From contig RECS01000115.1 in NCBI GenBank assembly GCA_007693915.1, positions 1-38,792 on the forward strand: a DNA stretch of 38,792 nucleotides, given 5' to 3'. The stretch comes from Saprospirales bacterium. Lineage in GTDB: Bacteria; Bacteroidota; Bacteroidia; Chitinophagales; Saprospiraceae. The position numbers and the translations under genes are program-made. Below the pieces are notes generated by a model. That model was not told the DNA's origin. It worked only from the letters and a program-made list of their open reading frames with translations, and searched no databases. Shown here piece after piece: positions 16,390 to 24,897 of the stretch; position 1 is the stretch's first letter, and every line of letters begins with the position of its first letter.

Positions 16390-16824
16390 TCAGGCATTCA
16401 ACGATTTTAATTGACTCCACAATCTTCTTTTTAAATCGGGGGTTTGACTTATTTTACTAAGGTTATCACATAGCAAAAATGAGTTACCTGCTAACTTTAG
16501 TAACCGATATGGTATGTTCTCAAGTTGAAATCCAAGCCGAGAAAAATTAAGCCCGAATGAAATGATAATACTTTTTTCCTGTAACCATTGCTCACTTAGG
16601 GTTGCAGATGATTTTTCTGGTAATTCCACAAGTAAAAAATCTTTCCCAATCGTTCTGCCAATAGCTTGCATTATCTTGCTTAGTAGCGATTTTTCATCCT
16701 CATTCAATGGTTTTGAGATCACCAATACAGGTGGGTTTCCGGTTTTTTCAAAGGGGATATATTCCGGTTTTCTGTCTTCCGGGAGGCTTACAATTTCAAG
16801 TTTATTAAAAAAAGGATAAGTCAT
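16390..16824 (-). CDS. conserved hypothetical protein, possibly DNA polymerase III psi-like
   Basis: A 144-residue cytoplasmic protein without membrane segments. The second half has the pattern IISFGLNFSRLGFQ ... YRLLKLAGNSFLLCDNLSKI ... LKRRLWSQLKSL, which I associate with a small Bacteroidota family located near housekeeping genes and loosely reminiscent of HolD (psi). That assignment is weak. It shares an operon with rdgB and is divergent from ilvE, with about 110 bases between the two starts. Confidence 0.6.
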   Translation of the reverse strand: MTYPFFNKLEIVSLPEDRKPEYIPFEKTGNPPVLVISKPLNEDEKSLLSKIMQAIGRTIGKDFLLVELPEKSSATLSEQWLQEKSIIISFGLNFSRLGFQLENIPYRLLKLAGNSFLLCDNLSKISQTPDLKRRLWSQLKSLNA

Positions 16825-16933
16825 CTTTGAGTTGGAACAATTAACACATTAAAGGAATTAATATAAAAAGATTTCGGATTGCTGATGTCACAAAGTTAGG
16901 TCAAATTTTGTACTTTAGCGAAAATTAAAGCTT

Positions 16934-17995
16934 ATGAGTAAAATAAAAATATATCCAACGGAGAATTCCCGTTTGAGTACTGTAGATTTTAACAATATTC
17001 CATTTGGTCGAGTCTTTTCAGACCATATGTTCTCTGCTGAATATGCTGATGGAGAGTGGAAAGATTTCAAAATCATACCTTTTAAAGATTTAAATATTCA
17101 TCCGGCTATGATGGCTCTTCATTATGGTCAATCCATTTTTGAAGGAATGAAAGCGACTGTTGACCAAGAGGGAAATCCACTACTTTTCAGACCTGAAAAG
17201 CATATAGAAAGACTAAATGCATCAGCCCGAAGAATGTGTATGCCGGAATTCTCAAGTGAAGTTTTTTTAGATGCTATCCATCAATTGGTGGATTTAGATC
17301 GAAAATGGATACCTCCACATGAGGGAAGTGCATTGTACCTCAGACCTTTTATTTTTGCTACAGACAAATTTATCGGGGTTACTGCTTCTCAGACATATAG
17401 ATTTTTAATTATCACTCTTCCGGTCGGACCATATTACAGCAAACCCGTAAGCCTCAAAGTTGAACGCAAATACGTCAGAGCTGTAAACGGTGGTGTAGGT
17501 GAAGCCAAGACTTGCGGCAATTATGCTGCATCCCTTCTCCCTGCAAAATTAGCTAAACAAGAGGGTTTTGATCAAGTAATGTGGATGGATGCCCACGAAT
17601 TCAAATACATACAGGAAGTGGGTACGATGAATTTGTTTTTTGTTTTTAAGGATAAAATCGTCACTCCTGCTACTGAAGGTGCAATACTGAAGGGTATCAC
17701 CCGCATGACCATATTGGACTATTTGAAATCAGAGGGATACGCTGTGGAGGAAAGACCATTAACTATTGAGGAAGTGAAAGATGCCTACAGAAAGGGTGAG
17801 TTAATCGAGGCTTTTGGAAGTGGCACTGCAGCAGTAGTCGCAACCATTGACAGGATTAACGATACGGATATTGATATGCGGTTTGATGAATCCAATTGGA
17901 AATTATCTTCAGAAATCAAGAAATATATCAATGGCTTGAGAGCAGGTAAAATTGAAGATAAGCATGGTTGGATAGTTCCGGTTGGTTCGACTTAG
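16934..17995 (+). CDS. ilvE: branched-chain amino acid aminotransferase
   Basis: PLP enzyme of fold type IV that moves the amino group between glutamate and the keto acids of leucine, isoleucine and valine, the last step of their synthesis. The sequence shows the long (BCAT type II-like, 353-residue) form: HYGQSIFEGMKA, RPEKHIERLNASARRM, LYLRPFIFAT, the PLP-binding lysine in VGEAKTCGNYAAS (about Lys192), and EVGTMNLFF. The final VGST and the stop codon lie within a GTTCGAC repeat, so the original C-terminus appears replaced by repeat sequence. It stands alone on the plus strand. Confidence 0.95.
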   Translation: MSKIKIYPTENSRLSTVDFNNIPFGRVFSDHMFSAEYADGEWKDFKIIPFKDLNIHPAMMALHYGQSIFEGMKATVDQEGNPLLFRPEKHIERLNASARRMCMPEFSSEVFLDAIHQLVDLDRKWIPPHEGSALYLRPFIFATDKFIGVTASQTYRFLIITLPVGPYYSKPVSLKVERKYVRAVNGGVGEAKTCGNYAASLLPAKLAKQEGFDQVMWMDAHEFKYIQEVGTMNLFFVFKDKIVTPATEGAILKGITRMTILDYLKSEGYAVEERPLTIEEVKDAYRKGELIEAFGSGTAAVVATIDRINDTDIDMRFDESNWKLSSEIKKYINGLRAGKIEDKHGWIVPVGST

Positions 17996-18016
17996 TTCGA
18001 CTCCGCTTGGTTCGAC
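17985..18016 (+). repeat. three GTTCGAC repeats overlapping the ilvE 3' end
   Basis: GTTCGAC occurs at 17985-17991, 17995-18001 and 18010-18016, within longer units of the type TTGGTTCGAC(T/G). On the opposite strand these read GTCGAAC with GCGGAGTCGAAC, resembling a short dispersed repeat seen in other Bacteroidota genomes. The ilvE stop codon (17993-17995) is inside the array. Confidence 0.6.
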
Positions 18017-18046
18017 GCAGCTCACCACATCGCAACTACAAATTGC

Positions 18047-18102
18047 TCACCAGCTGGAATCAATCCAAATGAAGATGTGTTTAGTTGGCTCGCCGCTGGT
18101 GA
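18047..18102. repeat. inverted repeat between ilvE and the decarboxylase gene
   Basis: TCACCAGC (18047-18054) and GCTGGTGA (18095-18102) are perfect complements separated by 40 bases. The block lies between two convergent genes and next to the GTTCGAC array. It could fold in either transcript or be the trace of a small mobile repeat. No T-run follows, so it is not a clear terminator. Confidence 0.4.
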
Positions 18103-18155
18103 ACTACTCTGCTTGTGCTATGCCATGCATCGTATTGAGGATGTATTATTCATTT

Positions 18156-19604
18156 CTACATATTCTCATTGTTCATTATTTCCCCAATCATCTCCAAAGT
18201 CTTGTCAATAGTTGAAAGATGCGACCTAAAGCTGAGGACTGCACAACGTAGCCAGGTACGTCCACCGATAGTGGTGCTAGACAGAAATATTCTGCCGTCT
18301 TGGTGAATGGCTTTGATGAGCTGCTGATTAAAACGGTTCGCTTCTTCCTCTGACAATCCTTGTTTATAGCGATAGGTGACCACGGAGAGCTCAGGTTTAC
18401 CTCCGGTTTCAAACCCCATTTCTTTTATTTTTTCTTCGAAGTAAACTGCCAGGAGGTGTTTTTCCTCCAGAGCAGCGCGGAAGGGGTTAAGACCAAATAG
18501 ATGTAAGGGCAGCCACATTCTCAAACCGCGGAAGTGTTTGGTGAGTTCGGGTGAGAGATCTGCCGGAGAGAGTACTTCTTCACCGGAATAGGCATCGCGC
18601 ATGTAGTTGGCGAGGTAGTAATGACTTTTCAACACGGGGCGTATGTCTCTGATCAGCACTGCACCGGTTCCATAGGGAAGAAACAAACCCTTATGTGGGT
18701 CAATGGTAATGGAGTCTGCTTTTTCTATGCCCTTGAAAATGGGTTTTAAACTGTCCACCAAAATAAAAAAACCGCCATAGGCAGCATCTACGTGATGCCA
18801 GAGATGATATTTTTGAGCTAATTCAGCAATTCCATCGAGTGGATCTACAACACCGGTATCGGTAGTTCCTGCAGAACTGACAATCAAAAAAGGATGAAGT
18901 CCATTGGAGCGATCCTGATGTATTTTTTCTTCTAAAAGCTGTAGCGGCATTTTGTGGTGCTGATCAGTGGGTATTTCTCTGTGAATTGCTGTTCCTAACC
19001 CGGCAATGCGGATGGCTTTGTGCAGGCAATGATGTGTCTGAGTAGTGGAGTAGATAACTGCTTTTTCAACAGCAGCACCATGAATTTCATGGGCATCTCT
19101 TGCAGCAGCTACTGCTGTTAGGGTAGCAATTGACCCTCCGGAACTTAGATTTCCACTTGCTTCTTCAGGAAATCCGAGTATCTCTTTCAACCAATCGACC
19201 ATGACTTTTTCCATTCTCGCTGCTCCGGGACTACCAAAATAAATCCCTGCGTATTTATTGGTTAAAGCTGCCAGATAATCAGCCAATGCTGAAGGGTAAA
19301 GACCTCCTCCCGGTATATAGCCAAGGTGTCCTTCTGAGGCAGTGTTGATGCCGGGTTTTTCCACGGCTTTGGTAAAAATATCGATCAGTTCAGCCAGTGG
19401 TTTACCCTTGTCGCCAATTTTAATATCCTCTAATATCAGTGAGTTGTCCGCATCGTCGTAGGACAAATCTGTTCCCAGACGACGGAGAAAGTCTTCGCCA
19501 TAATTTAGTACTTCTTCATTATAGGCTTGTCGAGCTTCTTGTCCGGGTTCCAACTTGAGAGCTGTTTTTTCAAGTTGCTTTATCTTGTTTTTGAGGTGGT
19601 TCAT
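18156..19604 (-). CDS. PLP-dependent group II amino acid decarboxylase
   Basis: Removes CO2 from an amino acid, probably aromatic, using pyridoxal phosphate (aromatic-L-amino-acid/glutamate decarboxylase family). Seen: GHLGYIPGGGLYPSALADYLAA, SGGSIATLTA, HVDAAYGG, and the PLP lysine in DPHKGLFLPYGTG (about Lys305). I start at ATG 19604; a longer frame to 19709 only reads into the symporter gene in another frame. The resulting 482 residues match the family. The gene begins 14 bases after the symporter stop, so the pair probably imports a substrate or exports a product of this reaction. The exact substrate cannot be told. Confidence 0.88.
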   Translation of the reverse strand: MNHLKNKIKQLEKTALKLEPGQEARQAYNEEVLNYGEDFLRRLGTDLSYDDADNSLILEDIKIGDKGKPLAELIDIFTKAVEKPGINTASEGHLGYIPGGGLYPSALADYLAALTNKYAGIYFGSPGAARMEKVMVDWLKEILGFPEEASGNLSSGGSIATLTAVAAARDAHEIHGAAVEKAVIYSTTQTHHCLHKAIRIAGLGTAIHREIPTDQHHKMPLQLLEEKIHQDRSNGLHPFLIVSSAGTTDTGVVDPLDGIAELAQKYHLWHHVDAAYGGFFILVDSLKPIFKGIEKADSITIDPHKGLFLPYGTGAVLIRDIRPVLKSHYYLANYMRDAYSGEEVLSPADLSPELTKHFRGLRMWLPLHLFGLNPFRAALEEKHLLAVYFEEKIKEMGFETGGKPELSVVTYRYKQGLSEEEANRFNQQLIKAIHQDGRIFLSSTTIGGRTWLRCAVLSFRSHLSTIDKTLEMIGEIMNNENM

Positions 19605-19618
19605 ATACTCAGGACTTT

Positions 19619-21337
19619 TTACTCCATCTTCTTTTTTCCCGGACCTAAGATATAATACAACATCTGCCCTACAAGCATAACCAAGACACAACCAATCAGA
19701 TTGAGCCACAAATAACCGAGATTAATGACTCCCTGATTGTCTAAGTAAAAGATGCCGATTACCATAGCTTCTGCTATCAGAGCAGCGGGGAAAATATGTT
19801 TTCCCTTGAGATGCTTCATGAAAAATGCCGCCACAAAAACACCCAATATAGCTCCATAGAATAGGGATCCGATGATATTGACTGCCTGAATCAGATTCTC
19901 AAAAAGGGAGGCAAAAGTAGCAAAGGCGAGTGCAATCAGACCCCACATAATGGTAAAACCTTTGGATGCATTGAGATAGTGTTTGTCCGTAGCCTCTTGT
20001 TTAAAATTTCGTTTATAAATGTCCACTACTGTGGTAGTAGCCAATGCATTTAATTCAGAGGCAGTAGACGACATGGCAGCCGAAAAAATAACGGCAAGCA
20101 ATAAGCCAATCAATCCAACAGGAAGAAAATTCAGCACAAAGGTGATAAATACATAGTCAGTGTCCTTCATATCCAGATTGGGGTTGGCCTCCACTATCAA
20201 ATCTTTTGCCTGGCTGCGCATTTGGTTTTCAGCAGCCATCAGATTGCGTATTTCATCAGCCAGTACATCTGTTTGTTGACCCCTTCCAACGTCCTGCCTC
20301 AATTGGGTATATTCCAGAATTAGATTGCTTTTAGTTTCATGTAAAAGCTGAAACTCTGCCTCCAAGGCACTATAATTTTCGGCTTGATCGGAGGACATTA
20401 CAATGGCCGTATTGGCAGGATTAAAATGAAGAGGGGACTGGTAAAATTGAAAAAAGACAAAGACCAAAACACCTACAAGCAGGATAAAAAATTGCATTGG
20501 TATTTTGAAAAAACCATTGAACATTAAGCCCATTCGGCTTTCATTTAGTGATTTGCCGGACAGATAACGCTGCACTTGGGATTGGTCGGTTCCAAAATAC
20601 GATAAGAATAAAAAGGTTCCCCCGATCAATCCGGACCAGACATTGTATCTGTTGGAGAGGTCAAAATTAAAATCAATCACGTTTAATCGACCGGTTTCAC
20701 CGGCAACATAAAGTGCATCGTGGAGGCCGGTTCCTTCAGGCAGTAATTGAATACAGAAATAAAAAGCGAGAAACATACCCCCCATAATGATAATCATCTG
20801 CTGTTTCTGTGTTTGACTCACAGCCTGTGTACCACCGGCAACTGTATAAATTATAACCAGAGTGCCGATAATTACATTAGTGATATTCAAATTCCAGCCC
20901 AGAATTGTGGACAAAATAATAGAGGGTGCATAAATGGTTATCCCGGCAGCCAGTCCACGTTGAATGAGAAAGAGGATGGAAGTAAGGGTTCGCGTTTTGA
21001 GGTCAAATCTGGATTCCAGAAACTGGTAAGCCGTGTACACTCTCAGGCGATAGTATAATGGCAATGCAAATACGCACAAAATCACCATAGCCAAAGGGAG
21101 TCCAAAATAAAACTGTACAAAGGACATACCATCGGCATAGGCTTGTCCCGGAGTAGACAAAAAAGTAATGGCGGAGGCCTGAGTAGCCATTATTGAAATT
21201 CCGATCAACCACCATCTGGAATTCCCATCTCCCCTTAGAAATCCTTCTGTAGTTTTGATATGGCGAGTCTTAAGAACGCCGTAAAGCACTATAAAAAACA
21301 AGGTACCACAAAGTACAATCCAGTCTATTGGACTCAT
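19619..21337 (-). CDS. sodium:solute symporter (SSS family)
   Basis: Inner-membrane transporter that couples solute movement to sodium. About 13 hydrophobic segments; GNSRWWLIGISIMATQASAITFLSTPGQAY is the typical first core, followed by GLPLAMVILC, YQFLESRF and the SGGTQAVSQTQKQQ-like loop (VAGGTQAVSQTQ). A cytoplasmic or periplasmic insertion of about 80 residues rich in Glu, Gln and Leu (around residues 315-395) is predicted helical. Length is 572. It begins three bases after the stop of the 49-residue peptide gene and is followed by the decarboxylase, indicating one operon. The solute is unknown. Confidence 0.9.
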   Translation of the reverse strand: MSPIDWIVLCGTLFFIVLYGVLKTRHIKTTEGFLRGDGNSRWWLIGISIMATQASAITFLSTPGQAYADGMSFVQFYFGLPLAMVILCVFALPLYYRLRVYTAYQFLESRFDLKTRTLTSILFLIQRGLAAGITIYAPSIILSTILGWNLNITNVIIGTLVIIYTVAGGTQAVSQTQKQQMIIIMGGMFLAFYFCIQLLPEGTGLHDALYVAGETGRLNVIDFNFDLSNRYNVWSGLIGGTFLFLSYFGTDQSQVQRYLSGKSLNESRMGLMFNGFFKIPMQFFILLVGVLVFVFFQFYQSPLHFNPANTAIVMSSDQAENYSALEAEFQLLHETKSNLILEYTQLRQDVGRGQQTDVLADEIRNLMAAENQMRSQAKDLIVEANPNLDMKDTDYVFITFVLNFLPVGLIGLLLAVIFSAAMSSTASELNALATTTVVDIYKRNFKQEATDKHYLNASKGFTIMWGLIALAFATFASLFENLIQAVNIIGSLFYGAILGVFVAAFFMKHLKGKHIFPAALIAEAMVIGIFYLDNQGVINLGYLWLNLIGCVLVMLVGQMLYYILGPGKKKME

Positions 21338-21340
21338 CTA

Positions 21341-21490
21341 TCAGGAAGTATAAAAGATCATGAAAAAATAGGATAGAATAACAAAAACGAGGTTGAGTGC
21401 AACCATCCAAAAGTAGATTTTAGTCCAGCTCCCCAGAATTGGAGCTTCCTCATCGATTGTTTTATTGGTACCCTTTTTATTGTCTGTCAT
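21341..21490 (-). CDS. 49-residue single-pass membrane peptide
   Basis: A short frame overlooked by length filters. The N-terminal half is polar (MTDNKKGTNKTIDEEAP), then ILGSWTKIYFWMVALNLVF starts a single membrane segment, ending FMIFYTS. Its ATG lies inside the last codons of the PIG-L gene (14-base overlap) and its TGA is three bases before the symporter ATG, an arrangement expected for translational coupling. A small one-helix protein with an ILGSW motif beside SSS-family symporters is, as far as I recall, common in Bacteroidota; a role as an accessory subunit is inferred. Confidence 0.75.
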   Translation of the reverse strand: MTDNKKGTNKTIDEEAPILGSWTKIYFWMVALNLVFVILSYFFMIFYTS

Positions 21491-23981
21491 TGCTCAAAGA
21501 TAAAAGGTTTGCAAACAACCTGAATGAACCCGGTACTCCGGCAGGTATTTGTCGGAAAAAGGAGAGCCCGGTGTACACGTAAAATCCTTCCCCATGCTGC
21601 GCTATCAGTAAGCCACCATCACGAGATGGTTCATTGGGATCATTGGAACCAAGAATAGCCGTAAATTCATCACCCCACTCGCCTGCAAAATATAGACCCC
21701 GCTCCTGTATCCAACTTTTAAAATCAGCATCCGTGATTTTATTCGGATAATTCAATACCTGATGATCTGGAGCAAGAAACCGCATTTCTGCTTCATGGTC
21801 GGTTACTCTAAATCTTGATATGGTCATATGGTATGGAGATAATCGGTCTGTCCTCAACTGCCATGGAGTTGTATATTGTACTATCAAAATGCCACCTCTT
21901 TCTACATAATCCAGCATTCTGTCCTGAGCAAATCCCAATTCATCAATTGTATTGTATGCTCTGATTCCAGTCACCACGGCGGCGTAATCATCCAGATGCA
22001 CAGTTAAGAGTTCAGAAGGTTGCAATATATCCACCTGATAGCCTATTTGTCTCAAACCTGCGGGAATGTTATCTCCTGCGCCCATTATATAGGCAATGCG
22101 CGGATTGGTAATTTCTACATCTACTCTTACTGCTCTTGCCTCAGCGTGAGACAGCACATTTAACAGTGGAATATAATCGTAATTAATGACAGTCAGGGAT
22201 CTGTCGTATGCTCTGCCATCCACATTGGCTAGCAGTTTCAGGCTCTCATCACTCTGATAGTCAGGGGGTGTAATATTAGTAGTAAAAACCTGTGTTTGAC
22301 CCTTTCTATTGATGTCGAAATCCCAGCTTGTTTCACTGGCTTGCCAGCCATCAGGTAAGATTAACTCTAACACCCCGTTTACATTGTCTTTGGATGCTCT
22401 GACGGATACTTCAATTTCCCTCGATTTTTTATCACCAAAAACTATTTTATCGCTCATAAAGCCTACTGTCGCTACCGGTAAAATATCAAATCGCTCATAA
22501 ACTTCTCCTAGGGCAGGTTCGACATATTTGTAGATTACTGGCAGTTTCCAGTTGACCGTCTGGCCGTGTATTTCTAGTTCGTAATTGACAAAGAGATAGG
22601 GTGAAGTCTCTGGAGTTCCCCTTAAATTAACATCATTTACTTGCTGCATTCCGTAGGTGCCTTTTTCATCTAACCAATAAGGTGTGGTAAGCTGAGCATC
22701 ATGTGGCAACTCAAAACTATTGTTGAAACGGTGGGCGATATTGTGATCCAATTGTAAGTTCATGCTTGTATCGCCACCTGCAGGGTAATAGGTAATACTT
22801 TTCAGTCTTGCATCTGTACCAGATCGCATGGTCACTTCAGTTGAAAAATTAACTAACTCCCCTCCGGCTGCATATTGTCTGTCAGCAGTTGTTTCGAGAA
22901 AAAGACCACTGCAAAGGCTGATTAATTTTCTAATTTCTTCCAGTTTCTTTTCTTTCCAGAATTCATCTTCTATTGCATAGATCAGTTTTTTCATTTCCAG
23001 TAAGACGGGAACTGATAAATGTGGTTTAGTGTGATTAAACTCATCATCTAACCTCTGACCTAGAGCTTTTAAGCGACCACTTGGATCTACTCTGTTCCAA
23101 CTGATTTCAATTCCTTCGAAAATATCTTCATTGGAACTCATTTCTTTACCATTCAGCAGCTCCATGTATTCCATTTGAGATCCACGTGTGGATGCTGTTC
23201 CGAATCCTTGACACCTGTGCATTGATCTGCTTCTTCCGGCTATCTCAGAATTGGACTCTCCCAATAGAGGAAAGTAAACCCCAATGTCTGCAGTAACCAT
23301 ATTGGATTTATCGGCCTCTTCAAATGCTTCCCTGCTTCCAAAAAACCACCATGAGGTATTGAAAAATAGCCTTTTGGGTTGCCATGGGCTAACGTACCTT
23401 AAATGGTAAGGAAAATATTCCTCATCACCGCTTATATCAAAAGATTCGTAAGCCAGTACAGCAGTTGCGGTGTGATGTCCGTGAGTCCTGCCTGAAGTAC
23501 GGTGATCAAATCTATTAATCACTACATCAGGGCGAAGCTTCCGCACTGCCCATACCATGTCTGACATAGACTCTTCGTAGCCCCAGTGACCAAAAGTTTC
23601 TTCCGGATTTTTACTGAAACCAAAATCTCTAGTCCTCGCAAAAAACTGTCTCCCTCCATCAATACGGCGAGCCTCCAGTAACTCCTGAGTTCTGATGACA
23701 CCCATTTTATCCCCCAATTCAGGACCGAGAAGGTTTTGTCCTCCCCCTCCGCGAGTAAAGGAAATGTAATTGGTCTCTAAATGCCTTTGGTTGGCTAAGT
23801 AAGAAATCAACCTAGTGTTTTCATCGTCGGGATGCGCTGCCACATACAGGACAATTCCAAGTGTGTTAAACTTTTTAATTTCGTGATGAATTTCTGACGA
23901 GGTATATGTCTTTGGAACTTGTCCAACCAATATAAGGGGTAGAAATAAAAGGACTAACCCAAGGGTGAAGCATCTTTTCAT
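21477..23981 (-). CDS. secreted PIG-L family deacetylase-like protein
   Basis: A large (834-residue) exported protein. Signal peptide ends near LILVGQ. The N-terminal domain is of the PIG-L/LmbE type, zinc-dependent N-acetylglucosamine de-N-acetylases: AAHPDDEN (residues about 48-55), the RGGGGQN loop and the second zinc motif RTHGHHTAT, all catalytic residues present. The remaining ~500 residues are beta-rich, with an NEW-type domain-like middle and a ThuA/glutamine-amidotransferase-like end (AAVVTGIRAYNT, GGILIVQYTTP). First gene of the four-gene operon, with its own -7 element upstream. Substrate is probably an acetylated sugar or sugar conjugate outside the cytoplasm. Confidence 0.9.
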   Translation of the reverse strand: MKRCFTLGLVLLFLPLILVGQVPKTYTSSEIHHEIKKFNTLGIVLYVAAHPDDENTRLISYLANQRHLETNYISFTRGGGGQNLLGPELGDKMGVIRTQELLEARRIDGGRQFFARTRDFGFSKNPEETFGHWGYEESMSDMVWAVRKLRPDVVINRFDHRTSGRTHGHHTATAVLAYESFDISGDEEYFPYHLRYVSPWQPKRLFFNTSWWFFGSREAFEEADKSNMVTADIGVYFPLLGESNSEIAGRSRSMHRCQGFGTASTRGSQMEYMELLNGKEMSSNEDIFEGIEISWNRVDPSGRLKALGQRLDDEFNHTKPHLSVPVLLEMKKLIYAIEDEFWKEKKLEEIRKLISLCSGLFLETTADRQYAAGGELVNFSTEVTMRSGTDARLKSITYYPAGGDTSMNLQLDHNIAHRFNNSFELPHDAQLTTPYWLDEKGTYGMQQVNDVNLRGTPETSPYLFVNYELEIHGQTVNWKLPVIYKYVEPALGEVYERFDILPVATVGFMSDKIVFGDKKSREIEVSVRASKDNVNGVLELILPDGWQASETSWDFDINRKGQTQVFTTNITPPDYQSDESLKLLANVDGRAYDRSLTVINYDYIPLLNVLSHAEARAVRVDVEITNPRIAYIMGAGDNIPAGLRQIGYQVDILQPSELLTVHLDDYAAVVTGIRAYNTIDELGFAQDRMLDYVERGGILIVQYTTPWQLRTDRLSPYHMTISRFRVTDHEAEMRFLAPDHQVLNYPNKITDADFKSWIQERGLYFAGEWGDEFTAILGSNDPNEPSRDGGLLIAQHGEGFYVYTGLSFFRQIPAGVPGSFRLFANLLSLSNDRQ

Positions 23982-23998
23982 TTTGTGTAAAATTTATG

Positions 23999-24006
23999 CA
24001 AAAGTA
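23999..24006 (-). promoter_or_regulatory. -7 promoter element of the PIG-L operon
   Basis: TACTTTTG on the minus strand matches TAnnTTTG exactly, 17 bases before the ATG at 23981. No good -33 element is seen at the usual distance. Confidence 0.5.
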
Positions 24007-24106
24007 ATTAAAGTGTCAAAGCTACATTTTGTTTAATGATTATTAGTTTATGTGTAAACAAAATTGATTTTAGTCAAGGTATAAACATAAAATAAACCGA
24101 AAACTT

Positions 24107-24114
24107 TAAATTTG
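24107..24114 (+). promoter_or_regulatory. -7 promoter element of the gene at 24176
   Basis: TAAATTTG matches TAnnTTTG exactly and lies 61 bases before the ATG. Together with the minus-strand element at 23999-24006 it makes a divergent promoter region. Confidence 0.45.
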
Positions 24115-24175
24115 TCCTCGTGTTAAATAATTCCAGGATTGTTTTCTGGAATAAAATCGACCCAAATACAAAAAT

Positions 24176-24835
24176 ATGAAACCCAAAATACTCTGGTTAC
24201 CGCGTTACCGTGGATTAGATGAAATGATTGAAAGAAAGTACAATATAATCAGTCGTTTGGATAAGGAATCCTCTTGCAGTCTGATACTTTTTAATGGGAC
24301 GCATTTTGAGGAGAATATGTTTGAGGAATTATTGAGGTTTTATGTAGATGGGCAGGCAGGATTAGAAGATGTTTTTTCTAGGATCAGAAAACACTACAAC
24401 AGAGTCATTAGAAGTTTAGATCAGGAATCAGAAGATCTGAAGGAATTCATTAGCAAGAACTTAAATAGACTTGAAAAACTTATCCACCAAAAGGTTTCTG
24501 AACCTGAGGTCTGTGTCAGGGATCAGCTACAAAGCATTCAACTCTTGATGGGTAGTAAAATAGCGTTTGCTATGCTAGAATTAGCGGATTGGACATGGAT
24601 GGATTCAGCCGAGTTGTTTAGAATAGATTCAGACGAAATCAGACATAAACCCACAGAGGAGGAAATTCAAATGGCATTGAAAGAAGTCATAGAAGGAAAG
24701 AGGTGTAAAGTGATGCCTGTCCTCACCCAATCCGGTATTATCAGCACTGCTGATGGCAATATTGTTGTCTTCAAATTAGAAGATGAAATTATGGATGCAG
24801 CTAAAAAGGCGAAGATTGAGATAGTTAAGGTGTAG
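24176..24835 (+). CDS. aspartokinase-like protein lacking the kinase ends
   Basis: A 219-residue cytoplasmic protein. From about residue 62 its layout parallels the middle of aspartate kinases: VFSRIRKHYNRVIRSL (helix region after the substrate loop), a helix pair, DQLQSIQLLMGSKIAFAML in place of the D-x-I-V-S-x-G-E-R-L-S segment, WMDSAELFRIDSD in place of the W-x-D-A-R-x-x-I-x-T-D segment, then KVMPVLTQSGIISTADG in place of the V-P-V-x-x-G-F-I segment. The N-terminal KFGGTSV and the C-terminal GRGGSD and ACT domains are absent, and key residues such as the GER are changed. Catalysis as a kinase is unlikely. Based on remembered family patterns, so moderate confidence. Confidence 0.5.
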   Translation: MKPKILWLPRYRGLDEMIERKYNIISRLDKESSCSLILFNGTHFEENMFEELLRFYVDGQAGLEDVFSRIRKHYNRVIRSLDQESEDLKEFISKNLNRLEKLIHQKVSEPEVCVRDQLQSIQLLMGSKIAFAMLELADWTWMDSAELFRIDSDEIRHKPTEEEIQMALKEVIEGKRCKVMPVLTQSGIISTADGNIVVFKLEDEIMDAAKKAKIEIVKV

Positions 24836-24897
24836 TTTTTTTTAGGCAAAGACCAACGATATTAAAATTTAAAGAGTCTTATTGAAAAAATCATCAA

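Noticed and set aside
19605-19709. N-terminal extension of the decarboxylase frame
   Set aside because: It lies within the symporter's coding sequence in another frame and lacks decarboxylase pattern; ATG 19604 gives the normal length.
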